Shown: positions 21,999-32,899 of the stretch, piece after piece
How positions within the stretch are numbered: the first letter of the stretch is position 1
How the letters are laid out: each line of letters begins with the position of its first letter
Origin: Cepaea nemoralis
Taxonomy: Eukaryota; Mollusca; Gastropoda; Stylommatophora; Helicidae
Assembly: GCA_014155875.1 (NCBI GenBank)
Contig: JACEFZ010027926.1
Location: 87,001-151,000 of the forward strand
Direction: 5' to 3'
DNA: 64,000 nucleotides
Notes under the pieces: model-generated
Told to the model about the DNA's origin: nothing
The model's database searches: none
What the model saw: the letters and a program-made list of their open reading frames with translations, nothing else
Position numbers and translations under genes: made by a program

Positions 21999-22684
21999 AG
22001 TGCGAACGTGGGTTTCTCGTCAGAGTTTTGAACTGAATGCGAATTTGTAGATTTTTTTTTTGTCCGACTTTTTGAATCGAATGTGAAGATGTCGATAGAA
22101 GTGCGCAAGTCATAGATTAGGGTAAAGTAACGGTTAAATAGTGTTGATTTCATTAAATTATAAGTGTGAAGACATTATTTGAAGCCAACCGAGGCGTCTT
22201 CAGACTTATCGCCAAATTCAACCAATTTAAGAACTAAAATCCAAAATGGCGGCCGTACCCTTGAATGTCATTGAGTAGGGTTAGTGTGAGCGTGAAAGTT
22301 GTTGATTGTGGTAACGACTTACAATAATACTTGACAGCATACAAACCTATGCAGACTTCAGTGACATTACATACACCATACATTTACAAACGTTCTAATT
22401 TCGTTTAGTTTCAAAAGTACAGGTATTTTTGTGTCAACTTGACCTGAGCCTTGTGAACTTCAAAATTTTTTTTTTGTGCGTCAACCCGAAGTACGTTCCA
22501 GTGTGATTTCGAGCAACACTGAACAGCACATGCCCAAGGATTACTTGAGTATACAATTTTTTTCATTCCTCTTTATACTTTCGTTAGTCTGGCTTTAAAC
22601 ATCAACTGTGCTAGAAATATTTGTGAATTACTAACATCATAAATAAATTTGTTTATATTCATTTCATCATACATATTGTTCATC
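21999..22684 (+). other. Untranslated leader of retrotransposon 2
   Basis: Non-coding, AT-rich sequence between LTR and gag start. I could not recognise a standard TGG primer site directly after the LTR. Confidence 0.6.
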
Positions 22685-24136
22685 ATGTCTTCGTTAAACG
22701 ATTTCATTGAAATGGGTTTAAAAATGAATATGTCTGGTGAGGGATTGAGAGCATGGAGTGAAAGTAAATATGCAGAATATCTCTTGAAACAGGAACAAAT
22801 TAGTGAGCGGAATGAGAGAGCGGCCGAAAGGGCGTTAAAGCTTCCGCAGGCACAATCAGAAGCTGCTCTAAAGCTTCAGCAGGCACAGTCAGAAGCTGCA
22901 GTGAAGCAAGCGGAGATTTTAGCCCAAAGCAAGAGAGAAGAGCAAGAAACACAACTGAAGATCGAACAGCTAAAAGCTGAATCGGCCAAAGATAAAGATA
23001 ATAGAGAAGCAGACAAAGATCAGCCTTATAAGAAATACCAAGGTCTGATTAAAAGTTACAACACAGGTGATTGCATAGCAGCATTCACCCAAAATTTTGA
23101 ATTTGTCATGGATCATTATAAAATTCCAAAACCTGAATGGGGTATAGTATATGTGAGAAGTCTTTCTGGGGAACCTCTGAAAGTCATAGAGTCGATCCCA
23201 AATGACCTGAAAGAAGATTATCTGTACATTAAGGCAAAAATAATGTCGCATTTTTTACTGGATGAATCAGGTTATAGAGTACAGTTTAGGAAGTTGTCTC
23301 CTAAGCCCACACACACGTTCTCTGATTACATCTCAGAAATTCAGAATATTTTTTCTAAATGGCTGTCAGCAGCCAAAGTAAATGGAAGTTATGACAAATT
23401 AGTTGATCTTATGTTGAGAGATAAGATTATCACATCTCTCCCACCCCCATTTTCGAAATTTTTGTTGGAATGTCAGTGTGAAAGTGTCCAACAGATTGAA
23501 AGTCGTGGCTCTGGTTATTTTTCAGCCAATAAGCAATGTTTCTCTAGTAGTCTGACCAGCACAGACTTTGTAGCAGCAGCTACATATGGCAAATATCAGT
23601 CAGGGTCAAATAACAAACAAAGACCTTATAAACAAGCTGCAGAGAAATTGTATCAGTGCAGATAGTGCTGCTTGTCACACAATGAGAATGATATGTGTGA
23701 CCAACATCCTGGGTACACTGCTTACTTGCAGAACTACATTTCTAAGCAAGATAAAGAAAGGGAGAACTACAGAAATCTTACAAAATGTTATCTTTGTAAG
23801 GCTTTTGGTCACTGGCGTAAGGATTGTAAAGGCAAGGCAATGACCAGAAAGGCTAATGCAGCCATGTTTGACAGTTCTTCTTCAGAAGATGAAAGCGTAC
23901 AAGATCACCCAGTAAACTCAGCACATTCCATTGATGTGTTCCATCACGAAAAATGTACCATTTGTGATCAATTTCATGAGGATGCCGTGTTAACATGCGG
24001 CCATTCTATACCTATTACCAATGAGGAGGTTAATTTTGTAGTAAACTCCCGAGGGAAATTAAACATCCACCAGGGGTATGTTAATGGTAGAGCTGCACAG
24101 TTTTACGTGATAGCGGGAGTACCCTTATTGGCGTGA
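22685..24136 (+). pseudogene. gag of retrotransposon 2, one in-frame stop
   Basis: The ATG at 22685 starts MSSLNDFIEMGLKMNMSGEG. A Gln/Ala/Glu coiled coil (about 22780-22990) precedes a capsid-like region (about 23030-23500, with FRKLSPKPTHTFSDYISEIQ). An in-frame TAG at 23663-23665 falls between the first two cysteines of a possible zinc knuckle (C..C...H....C). The same frame then continues to a second knuckle, CYLCKAFGHWRKDC (about 23785-23830). The frame ends at 24136, about 30 bases past the start of the protease motif in the -1 frame. Gag would assemble the particle. Apart from the TAG it looks well preserved. Confidence 0.82.
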
Positions 24137-24600
24137 AGAGAGATTATATTTTACCATCACAATATAGTGGTAAATATGTCACATGCAGGACGTTCTCAGG
24201 GAACATAGAGAAATATCCACTTGCATCGGCATATATAACTACACCATTCCTTACAGGAAAGGTTAAATGCGCAGGATTAACCAATCCTTGTTGCGATGTT
24301 ATCATTATAAACCTTCCTGAAGTGAATGACATGCCACATGACAGTAGTACATCAACTGTCATTTGTAATATTGATACTACCATTTCAACGTCATCACAAA
24401 TCACCATTCATGATGTATTACCACATGTAACTGAATGTACAAATGCCAATCTGGCTACGACAGAACATACATGTAATTGTGTGAATGTGACATCAACGTG
24501 TGATGAGAATGATCGTTGTGACGTAATAAATGCAGTAACTCTATCTACTGCACAGATGCAAGATCGAATCGATCAGACAGAGGCTTTACAACGAGTAAGT
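24091..24600 (+). CDS. Protease domain of retrotransposon 2
   Basis: In the frame one base back from gag, RDSGSTLIGVKRDY holds the aspartic protease active site DSG at 24109-24117. The frame is open from 24091 and stays open to 24984. GYVNGRAAQF just upstream, still in the gag frame, looks like the start of the protease fold. The two frames therefore overlap over 24091-24136, a geometry suitable for -1 frameshifting. The enzyme would cut the polyprotein. The flap and C-terminal parts are only weakly recognisable. Confidence 0.65.
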
Positions 24601-25990
24601 CCAGTTGTAACATCTCCTGAGACAACTAGGGAGAAGTTTATAACATCTCAGAAAGCCGATCGATCTTTGCAAAAGTATTTTAAACTTGTATGCCAAAAGC
24701 CAAGAGTAGCAATGAATGCTCAATGGTACTTTGCTCTGAAGAACGGAATTCTAACACGGTACTACACCAAAGGTTCCAGCACTATAGAACAAACAGTGCT
24801 ACCGTTAGAAAACCGCAAGCAAGCATTGACTCTAGCTCATGACATACCCTTTGCAGGACACATGGCGTATGCTAAAACTAGAGCAAGGTTACTCACTCAA
24901 TTTTATTGGCCTAAGTTTTGCAACGATACCAAACAGTATTGCAGATCGTGTGACATCTGTCAAAAGCTTGTCAAAAAAGGGTAAACACCCACAAGCTGAA
25001 TTGCAAGTTACTGATTTGGCTAGTAGACCGTTTGAAAAGATCTCGGTCGATATAGTTGGTCCTCTTAACCATGTAACAGCAAGAGGTAATAGGTACATTG
25101 TAACACTCATTGATCTATGCAGTCGGTGGCCAGAAGCGATTCCAATGAAGAACATAACTTCCAAAGATATCATGGAAGTGTTCTTTCATATTTTTGCTAG
25201 GGTAGGATTCCCTGATACCATCCTTTCAGATCGGGGTAGCCAGTTTATTGCCTCAGCTACACAAGCCTTTACCAAGATGTTGGGTGTTAAACAATGCTTC
25301 AACAGTCCCTACCACCCACATTCCACAGGTGTCGTGGAAAAGATTAACGGCGATCTTAAACATATGCTCTCTAAAGTAACCCAAGAACACCCTGAAGATT
25401 GGGATACGTATTTACCTGCAATTTTGTTTGCATATAGGGAAGTGCCCCATTCCAGCACTGGGTTCTCACCATTCGAGATAGTATATGGTGCACAACCACG
25501 CGGCCCATTATCTTTGTATGAATCTATGTTGACTGAAAGTACAACTTTACCTAGACCCATTTCATCATATGAACATGTAACATCACTGCGTGACAGAATT
25601 ATGAAATCATGTGTGTCAGCGAAAGAAGCTCTCCAAAAATCAGGAGCGATCTACCGACAATATGCTAACAGAGGAAATAGAACTATTACACTGACACCAG
25701 GACAGGACGTTCTTCTTCTTTTGCCAAGTGATAGACATTTCCTCACTGACTCATGGCAAGGACCGTTCAAAGTACTACGACAAATTTCGACGGTAGATTA
25801 TGAAATTTCAGTTAGGGACAAACACAAAATTTTCCATATTAACATGCTCAAACCATATTATCACAGGCAAGACGACCAAGTAGAGACTGCAGCAAGCACC
25901 ACCATAGTGGACCAGACGGACGACAACGACACTGACGAGATACCGACACCAGTTTTGACACGACGACCAACGTACAGTACATTAAGGTAA
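24600..25990 (+). pseudogene. Integrase of retrotransposon 2 (zinc finger, DDE core, GPF tail)
   Basis: The zinc finger reads AHDIPFAGHMAYAKTRARLL ... YWPKF ... CRSCDIC (24835-24960) in the protease frame. The core follows in another frame: VDIVGPL (first D), ILSDRGSQF (second D) and STGVVEKINGDLKHML (E). The frames are joined by a shift in the A6G3 run at about 24975. After the core, DSWQGPFKVL is a GPY/F-like module and HINMLKPYY closes it. The core frame is open from 24839 to the stop at 25990. The integrase lies upstream of RT, not downstream. A single homopolymer indel is the only defect seen and could be a base-calling error. Confidence 0.85.
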
Positions 25991-26039
25991 ATCATAAACT
26001 GACGCAGACACAGACTGACAGTTGCAGACAACTGATACA

Positions 26040-27436
26040 AGAGTACAGGACGATCTTTTCTGACAGCCCAGGACAGACAGATGTAGTTCAACACCAAATC
26101 ATCTTGACATCCGACATTCCTATCAAGTGTAGACCGTATTCTATCCCTATACACTATAAGGAAAAACTACATCAAGAAATCATTGATTTAGAAGCAAATC
26201 ATATCATTCGACGTTTTTCTCATTTTCTCACAATCTCATTTTTGTTCACCAATAGTTTTAGTAAGGAAAAAGGACAAAACTATCAGACTCTGTGTGGACT
26301 TTCGTAAACTCAACAGCATTACCCAGTTGGATTTAGAACCAACGACCAACTGTGAAGACATCCTGACTGAACTATCTGACTCACGTTATTTTACTAAACT
26401 CGACATGACGAAAGGTTACTGGCAGATTGCTGTACATCCTGACAGTATACATCTGACTGCGTTTGCCACACCGTGGGGTTTATACGAATGGTGTAAACTA
26501 CCTTTCGGATTAGTCAATGCACCGGCTACCTTCGTCAGAATGACAAGAATTCTTTTGACAGACATTGCTAACATCATTTGGTACATGGACGACATTTGCA
26601 TACACACAAAGGACATGACAGATCACATAACAGCACTACAACAGACATTTGACAGGAGCAGACATCATGGACTGACTGTAAAACCTTCCAAAGTTGATAT
26701 AGCCTTTCAGGAAATTTCATTTTTGGGCTATAAGATCTCAAATGGTTTTATATCAACCGACGATAACATCATGTCTAGAATTTTGAAATTGACGCTTCCG
26801 ACAACTAAGAAACAGTTACGAAGTGTGTTAGGTCTTTTAAACTATTATAGACAATTTATTCCTCATTTTGCTGAATTGACCAAATGTTTCACTGATTTAC
26901 TAACAAATAAACAGCCCAATGGGATTGTAAACAGCGAATGTTTGAGGCCAGCATTTACGAAGATTCTTTCATATTTCTCTAAAGCACCGATTCTAAAATT
27001 GCCAAATTTGAATATCACTTTTAGATTAAGATGTGACGCGAGCTCCGTAGCCATTGGAGGTGCGCTTCTCCAGGAACACAACCAAATCTTGTACCCAGTA
27101 TACTACGTCTCTCGAAAACTGAACACCAGCGAACGAAATTATAATACGCCGGAACTCGAGGCTCTTGCCATGGTATTTTCGGTACGTAAACTTTCTAGAT
27201 TTCTTTTAGGTAAACACTTCATTATTGAAACAGATAATAGCCCGCTGACAATTGTTACCAGAGGAACGCCAAGTAACAGCAAGGTGGCAAGATGGTCCCT
27301 TCTTCTGCAGGACTATAGCTATGAGATTAACCATATAAAGGGTTCCCAAAACTGTCTTGCTGATCTCTTATCGAGATGTCCATACGACGAACCGAATACC
27401 CAGTCAACACCAGAGCACAGTGCAGATGGTGTATAA
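26040..27436 (+). pseudogene. Reverse transcriptase and RNase H of retrotransposon 2
   Basis: The RT begins with IKCRPYSIPIHYKEKLHQEI (26118-26180) in one frame and passes, after a shift near 26215, into VRKKDKTIRLCVDFRKLNSI. Motifs: FTKLDMTKGYWQI, LPFGLVNAPATF, catalytic YMDDI (26580-26595), FLGYKIS. The RNase H follows with LRCDASSVAIGGAL, ELEALAMVF, IIETDNSPL and a final CLADLLSR, giving its acidic residues. From 26294 the frame is open to the stop. No integrase follows; 1.35 kb of non-coding sequence leads to the 3' LTR. Confidence 0.88.
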
Positions 27437-28792
27437 AAAACTGCAACGTAGATAGTGCTCAGTACCACAGCCAATTGTGACAATGTGTCAGTAACGCTGA
27501 TGTGATAGGGTAGATTGTATCTCCCAATGTAAATAACTTGTGTACATATTTGTATTCTTATTATTATCATTATTATGCGAATGAATGCGTGTATAATTGT
27601 GAGATATGTTAAAGAATGGAATCATTATTATGTAAACTAATGTGTTGTATAACTGTGAGATATGAGAAAGAATGTGATTATTATTGTAAATACATAAATA
27701 TTGTAACAATTGGACACTACAAATACAAGTGTCACTGGACAACACTACAAGATCCAGGAACTTACCAAGCTACTACAGCGTGAAGTAATCCTGAATGTAT
27801 CCAGACCGATGTGTCCAAGACGTTTTAACAAGGTACGAGATATGACTGCGACATTACAATCCGAACAGAAGGCGGAAGAAACGATCCATCAGCTGAGAGT
27901 AACAACTAATACTCCGTTTATGTAATATCCATCCAAAACGGAACAACGTCGTGTGAATCACACCACAACACATGTGTAAAATAGCACAGCTGTATACTTC
28001 CAGTATTTTTTGCATATTAATTTAAACGTTAGCAGACTACGCTAAAAAGTCTATAGATTTATGACGATTGTATTAAAATGTGATTTAAAATATTTCCATA
28101 TACGGAATTGTATATGTCGATCTTTATAATATGTAATCTCAGCATCGTAACTTGATTACTTCTTTACAAACGTGACTTTTTGTGCACAGTTGTCAATAAG
28201 TATCAAATTATGACACTAAGAAATAAATTTGTAGTGGTAATTTATGTCATGTAAACGACAATAAATTATAGTTCCTAAATTTTTTGTATAATAACCAAGA
28301 GACATTACTCTAAATTCTTGGTGATGTGTAAATATGTATTGTAACCATTAACATGTGTGCTTGATAGATAACACATCAATGTGACGTCATTTACATATGG
28401 ACAATATATTGCCAAAACTGTTGTCCTTCATTAGAAACTCTAAACAGGGGTCTGATTTCGGAGCTATCTCAGAGGGAGATGCTCACAGTTTAACCTGATG
28501 ATTTTATTATTTTTGTTCTTGGTTGTTGAGGTAGGGGCCAGTTTAGCCGAGACCTACCGGACTAGCTGTGTCACAGCGAGGTAATGTCCATCAAATAGAT
28601 TGTACTTGACTGTTATACTTCATGGTGCAACATAATTGTTGTATACATATGGTATACTATTCACCTGTATATATTGATAATAACTATTAAGTTATGTAGA
28701 CGAAGTACAATGTTCGATTTTGACAAGTCTAAGAAGACCTATATATAGTGTACATGAAAGGAAATCCTTTCACGAAAAAGGGGTGTGGAGAG
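27437..28792 (+). other. 3' untranslated region and polypurine tract of retrotransposon 2
   Basis: No integrase or other domain is seen. A 71-residue frame (27710-27925) has no recognisable homology. The purine-rich GAAAAAGGGGTGTGGAGAG just before 28793 fits a polypurine tract. Confidence 0.7.
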
Positions 28793-29404
28793 TGTCAAAG
28801 TCTCACATCTGAGGTTGCGACGCGTTGTCTGTACCAACGCCAGGCAACATAACAACGCGCAACCCTGAGTGATGTTAAACACTGCAGAGGGAATGCGGCG
28901 TCTTTGACGACGCCCATATTAGCAGCCAGGCCCAGCAACTGAGCGACGCTAAAACTACCGCTGGTCAGCGGTACACCCCGTGAACCTTGCAGGGGTCACA
29001 CCAGCTGACGTGAGCGCCAACTAGGTGGAGAACGAAAGGCCAGGCAGACCGGGTTAGGCGTTTGTATGGACAGGTCGCATGAGTCTGCGAGTGGTTTTGA
29101 ATCTGCATTGAGAGCTAGCCTGTGTGACAGTGGGAGACTGGTTCGAACGCTTGAGTATTTTGGCTTGTAAGTGATATGTATATTGATTGCATGTATCCTT
29201 ATGTATTGTGTTGATATTGTTCATGCTGTGATGATTGCTATGAATTGTCATTGCGCGATGTCTGTGCGATAATAAATGCAGCGCGTAAATAAAGCTTGTA
29301 AATAACAGTTTCGGATATTCACTTCGTATGAATAGATAGTTTGATATCGCTTCACATTTGCCAGAAAACGAGCTACTTATCTTGCTCTACGCAAGACTCT
29401 GACA
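28793..29404 (+). repeat. 3' LTR of retrotransposon 2
   Basis: Direct repeat of 21394-21998, starting TGTCAAAG and ending CTCTGACA. Confidence 0.9.
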
Positions 29405-30118
29405 AGTGCATGATAACATCTTTAAGGCACTTTTAAAGTTTTCATAAAAATAATGCATCTATTTTAAATACTTGAAAATTTTCTAACTCATCTTTTTATT
29501 TCTCTTCGACATCTATACAGTCATTCCAGCATTTATTGGATTTCCGTGATATCTTGGTAAGGTTACGTTCAGTGGTTTCAGATTGCCCTATTTAATTATT
29601 GGGCTGAAGATGGTCTCTTCCAATCTGTTCGCCATATTTTCGGGAACGGCAACGGGAGCTTATCTGGGCGAAGCCGGGCCGGGTCGACTTCTTTTGGGAA
29701 CGGGAACGGGAGCAGGGGCCGAATATGAATTAAATAAGACGCTCCCTGCCAGGTGCTGGGCGAAGCCGGGCCAGGCTTCTGTTTTGGGAACGGGAGCAAG
29801 GACCGAATATGAAGTAAATGAGACGCTCCCCGCCGGGGTCTGGGCGAAACCGGGCCGGGTCGTCTTTTTTTTAGGAACGGGAACGGGAGCAGGGGCCGAA
29901 TAATAATTAAATGAGATGCTCCCCTACAGGGGCTGAGCGAAGCCGGGCCGGGTCTCTAGATGGATGGATGGATGGATGAATGGATGGATTCATAGACAGG
30001 ATGGATGGATAGATAGATAGATAGACAGCCGGGCCGGATCGTCAGACAGACAGACAGACAGAGAGACAGATAGATAGATCCCCACCAGGGGCTGGGCGAA
30101 GCCGGGTCGGGTCAGCTA
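29405..30118. repeat. GC-rich 97-bp minisatellite and repeat end after retrotransposon 2
   Basis: About 29565-29640 resembles the minus-strand RTE-A RT segment at 36230-36305 (shared word TCTTCCAATCTGTT.GCCAT). From 29640 three to four units of about 90-100 bp carry GGGAACGGGAGCA, GACGCTCCC and GGGCGAAGCCGGGCC. GATG, GATA and CAGA simple repeats interrupt (29960-30075). The last unit ends GGGTCAGCTAGT at 30118. The terminal CTAG followed by T would suit a Helitron-type end, but this is weak. Confidence 0.5.
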
Positions 30119-30489
30119 GTATCCAATAAATACAATACATACAATTCACACAATACATACAATTCACACAATACATACAATTCACACACTACATACAATA
30201 AATTCAATACATACAATAAAGAAACCAAATACAATACGCACAATACATACAATAAATACAATACATACAATAAAGAAAACAAATGCAATACATAACTACA
30301 CATAATAAATATAATACATACAATATACAAACATATACAATAAGTAGTGTAAACACAATAAATACGATACATACAACGCGCAGAATACATACATTACATA
30401 CAATAAAAACAATACTTCCAATACATGTAATACATACAATACATAAAATACATAAAATACAGATTGAATGATTGAATGATTGATTGATT
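30119..30489. repeat. ATACA-type microsatellite, block 2, with TTGA end
   Basis: AATACATACA and ATTCACACA words with a short GATTGAATGA stretch at 30463-30489. The Tyr/Leu/Cys-rich minus-strand frames are artefacts. Confidence 0.85.
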
Positions 30490-30805
30490 TAGGAACCGAC
30501 ATCACATCATTCGGGGCATTCCCATAAGCACTCCGTCCCCATCCTCAGAAGCCAGCGAAGAGTTCCAACCCCAATAGTACCAGTAGCAATCTGATTATAT
30601 GTGCGTCTCGCCTTTCATCTAAGCATCGAGAATCGGCCAGATCCCCTCGTCATTCCACGCTGTCGCATTCTTGCTAGACCATGGTGATCTATTTGCTCCT
30701 CCGAGGTGTACACGTGCTCCCACAAGGCCGCAACCACGTCTGCCTTATTATGCATCAATACTCCACCAAGTTTTGCAGAGCCAGCCAATCTGTTGCCTGT
30801 TCATT
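30490..30805 (-). pseudogene. I-type LINE fragment, RNase H C-terminus (copy 4)
   Basis: Read on the minus strand the segment near 30740-30800 gives GNEQATDWLA followed by a DVVAALWEH-like stretch. This fits the GNEQSDKLA end of the RNase H in copy 2. Frames are short and shifted. The TTGA repeat at its left end could be the tail. Confidence 0.5.
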
Positions 30806-30900
30806 CCCCATATAAAATACAGATAAAACAGACAATACATTCAATGCATACAATACATACGGTACATACGGTACATACAATATATACAGCCATTACCTTA
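30806..30900. repeat. ATACA-type microsatellite, block 3
   Basis: Short run of AATACATAC and GGTACATAC words. Confidence 0.75.
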
Positions 30901-31609
30901 ATTATACTAGGTCATATGTTATTGTAGTGGTAAGAAGGAAAGTACAGTTGAACTCCTAGACCGTGAAAAGTGACTCGCTTGTGAGCACTTTTTCACACAG
31001 CGTGAAAAACTCTGGAAATGGCTTTGAGGCAAGCACGAAGCGGATCCTTGAAAGTCACTCTGCGGTGGACCGTGGTCAAGAGCTAACCAGGTCACGTTTT
31101 CGAGGATAGCAATGGCCTTAGAGAGTGCCACTTAATGTTTTAGAATTGTGAAGATAGAGATGTTTTATACATGTGTTGTTCGAGTATGTGATAACTGTGA
31201 ACATCGGCTGATGTGTATTTGCGTCAGTACAACAGAAGGAAAGACACTGATTCGGCGTTACGTAAAGTTTGTATATTTCATACTGTGATCCTCCGTGTGG
31301 AAGAGGAGAGCGTGAATATTGAATATTAATAAGTAAACTGCTAAAGCACTCAGTGATTCCAAAGTAAAGTCTGTGACACAATCAACGACGTGAGGACTCA
31401 TGTCCAACCACACATATCTATGTTCGGCAAAGAGGAATAATCCGAGAATTAACCACGGCGACGACCTATTATAAAAAGTAAAATGCTAAAATCAACAGGG
31501 TGAAGTACATGGTCAATTCAACGAATAATCTTCAAACTCCTCCTCTACCAAAGAAATATAAGTCGCCCTGTAGTAGAAGTCGTGCTTTAATATCAGTCGC
31601 GCTGATGTA
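30901..31609. other. Unassigned sequence
   Basis: Seven hundred bases without recognisable coding or repeat homology in this window. Small minus-strand frames (31118-31381) show no domain. Confidence 0.4.
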
Positions 31610-31887
31610 CATAGAATACAAACAATACATTCAATACATGCAATACACAAAATACATACAATACATACAATACATATAATACACACAATACATACAATAC
31701 ACACAATACATACAATACACACAATACATACAATACACACAATACATACAATACACACAATACATACAATACACACAATACATACATTACACACAATATA
31801 TACACTACGTACAATACATGCAATAAACACAATACATACAATACACAAAATAAAAAAAAATACATACAATACGTAAAATGCATACAC
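31610..31887. repeat. (CAATACATA/CAATACACA)n microsatellite, block 4
   Basis: Regular alternation of AATACATAC and AATACACAC words, ending against the CTAA-type tail of LINE copy 3. Confidence 0.9.
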
Positions 31888-31992
31888 TAGTTAGTTAGTT
31901 AGTTGGTTAGTTAGTTGGTTAGTTAGTAGGTTAGTTAATTAGTTAGTTAGTTAGTCAATCAGTCAGTCAGTCAGTCAGTCAGTCAGTCAGTC

Positions 31993-32035
<43 letters not shown>

Positions 32036-32036
32036 C
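31888..32036 (-). repeat. CTAA/CTGA-type tail of LINE copy 3
   Basis: Read as GTTA/GTCA on the plus strand. It has the same mix of CTAA and CTGA words and the same LINE junction as 7945-8280. Confidence 0.88.
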
Positions 32037-32239
32037 GACAGATCATCCTCATTGCACATCGAACCATTCAGTCCACAAGTGCTCGGATCCCCTCCTCAGC
32101 AAATCCCGCAGCGTGTAGTGGCTAACAACGCCAGTTCTGTGTTGGTTTATCAATCTTCATTGGCTTCCCACGTAGTGTTCTTGTTTGGCCACCCCTCTTT
32201 TAACTTGCTGTTCTCGCAGCCTGACCATGGTTGTAGATT

Positions 32240-32760
32240 CGCAGCCATCACTTGGTTCTCGCAAACGACTTGCTTAGCGCATTCAGAATATCAGCCTGGT
32301 CCATTGCTCGACCATCTTCCACAGTAGCCTTAACTGAAAGCCTGTCAGCCTGCCCATTTCCCTGTACACCCACATGCTCTGCACGAAAATGAAATTGATC
32401 TTTGCCAGCCACGAGCGCGTCAGAGACAGCAACCACTCTCTCCGCACCCATCCCATCTCTATCTGCCTGAGCATACGCTAAGCACTAAGGAAACACGCCC
32501 GAGTGAATGTCTGTGTCTCGAGCCATGTTATTGCTTTATTTGCTGCCCTGAATTCCATAATCAGGCTATTTGTGATCAAAGCAAAAGTATCAGAATCTTC
32601 CTTCACAACTTTCCGTCCGACCTGAGGGGTAAAGGCCCATGAAGTTGTCGAACGACCGATTCATTTGTGTAAATGACAGCATCACCCTCTGAATAATTCT
32701 CGAAGATCAAAGTCTGTACTTCCGCCTCCACAGCAGCCTGATTTTCTTGTCTGCATTTTC
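32240..32760 (-). pseudogene. RNase H of LINE copy 3
   Basis: The minus-strand frame at 32283-32474 reads MLRQIEMGWVRREWLLSL, matching MHRKIQMGWELREWLLSL in copy 2. The next frame holds HVGVQGNGQADRLS, the C-terminal block. Frameshifts separate them and the first acidic motif region lies near 32680-32700. Confidence 0.7.
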
Positions 32761-32899
32761 TGTCTAGTTAGATGCAACTGAAAATGACGTACATAAATCT
32801 GTTGGTACTTGTACACACTCCTCGCCAGATTCTAAGTCCTCCAGTGAATACACCTGTTGATGGATGTCTTCGGCTTGACCCATCCACGACCGTCCTCTT

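Larger units (their letters stand above)
21394..29404 (+). mobile_element. LTR retrotransposon 2, Gmr1-type domain order, 8.0 kb
   Basis: LTRs of about 605 and 612 bp (21394-21998, 28793-29404) flank gag, protease, integrase, reverse transcriptase and RNase H, in that order. Ty3/gypsy elements normally carry integrase last. Integrase before RT in a gypsy-like element is the published feature of the Gmr1 group. The RT-RNase H and the integrase core are open, but one in-frame TAG and about three frameshifts separate the parts. A 1.35-kb 3' UTR precedes the PPT. I could not find a matching 5-bp target duplication. Confidence 0.9.

Noticed and set aside
27710..27925. Small 71-residue frame downstream of RNase H as an accessory or envelope gene
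   Set aside because: It has no signal peptide, membrane segment or known domain and lies in an otherwise non-coding 3' UTR.
31513..31887. Cys/Ile/Val-rich 124-residue minus-strand frame
   Set aside because: It is a translation of the ATACA-type repeat.
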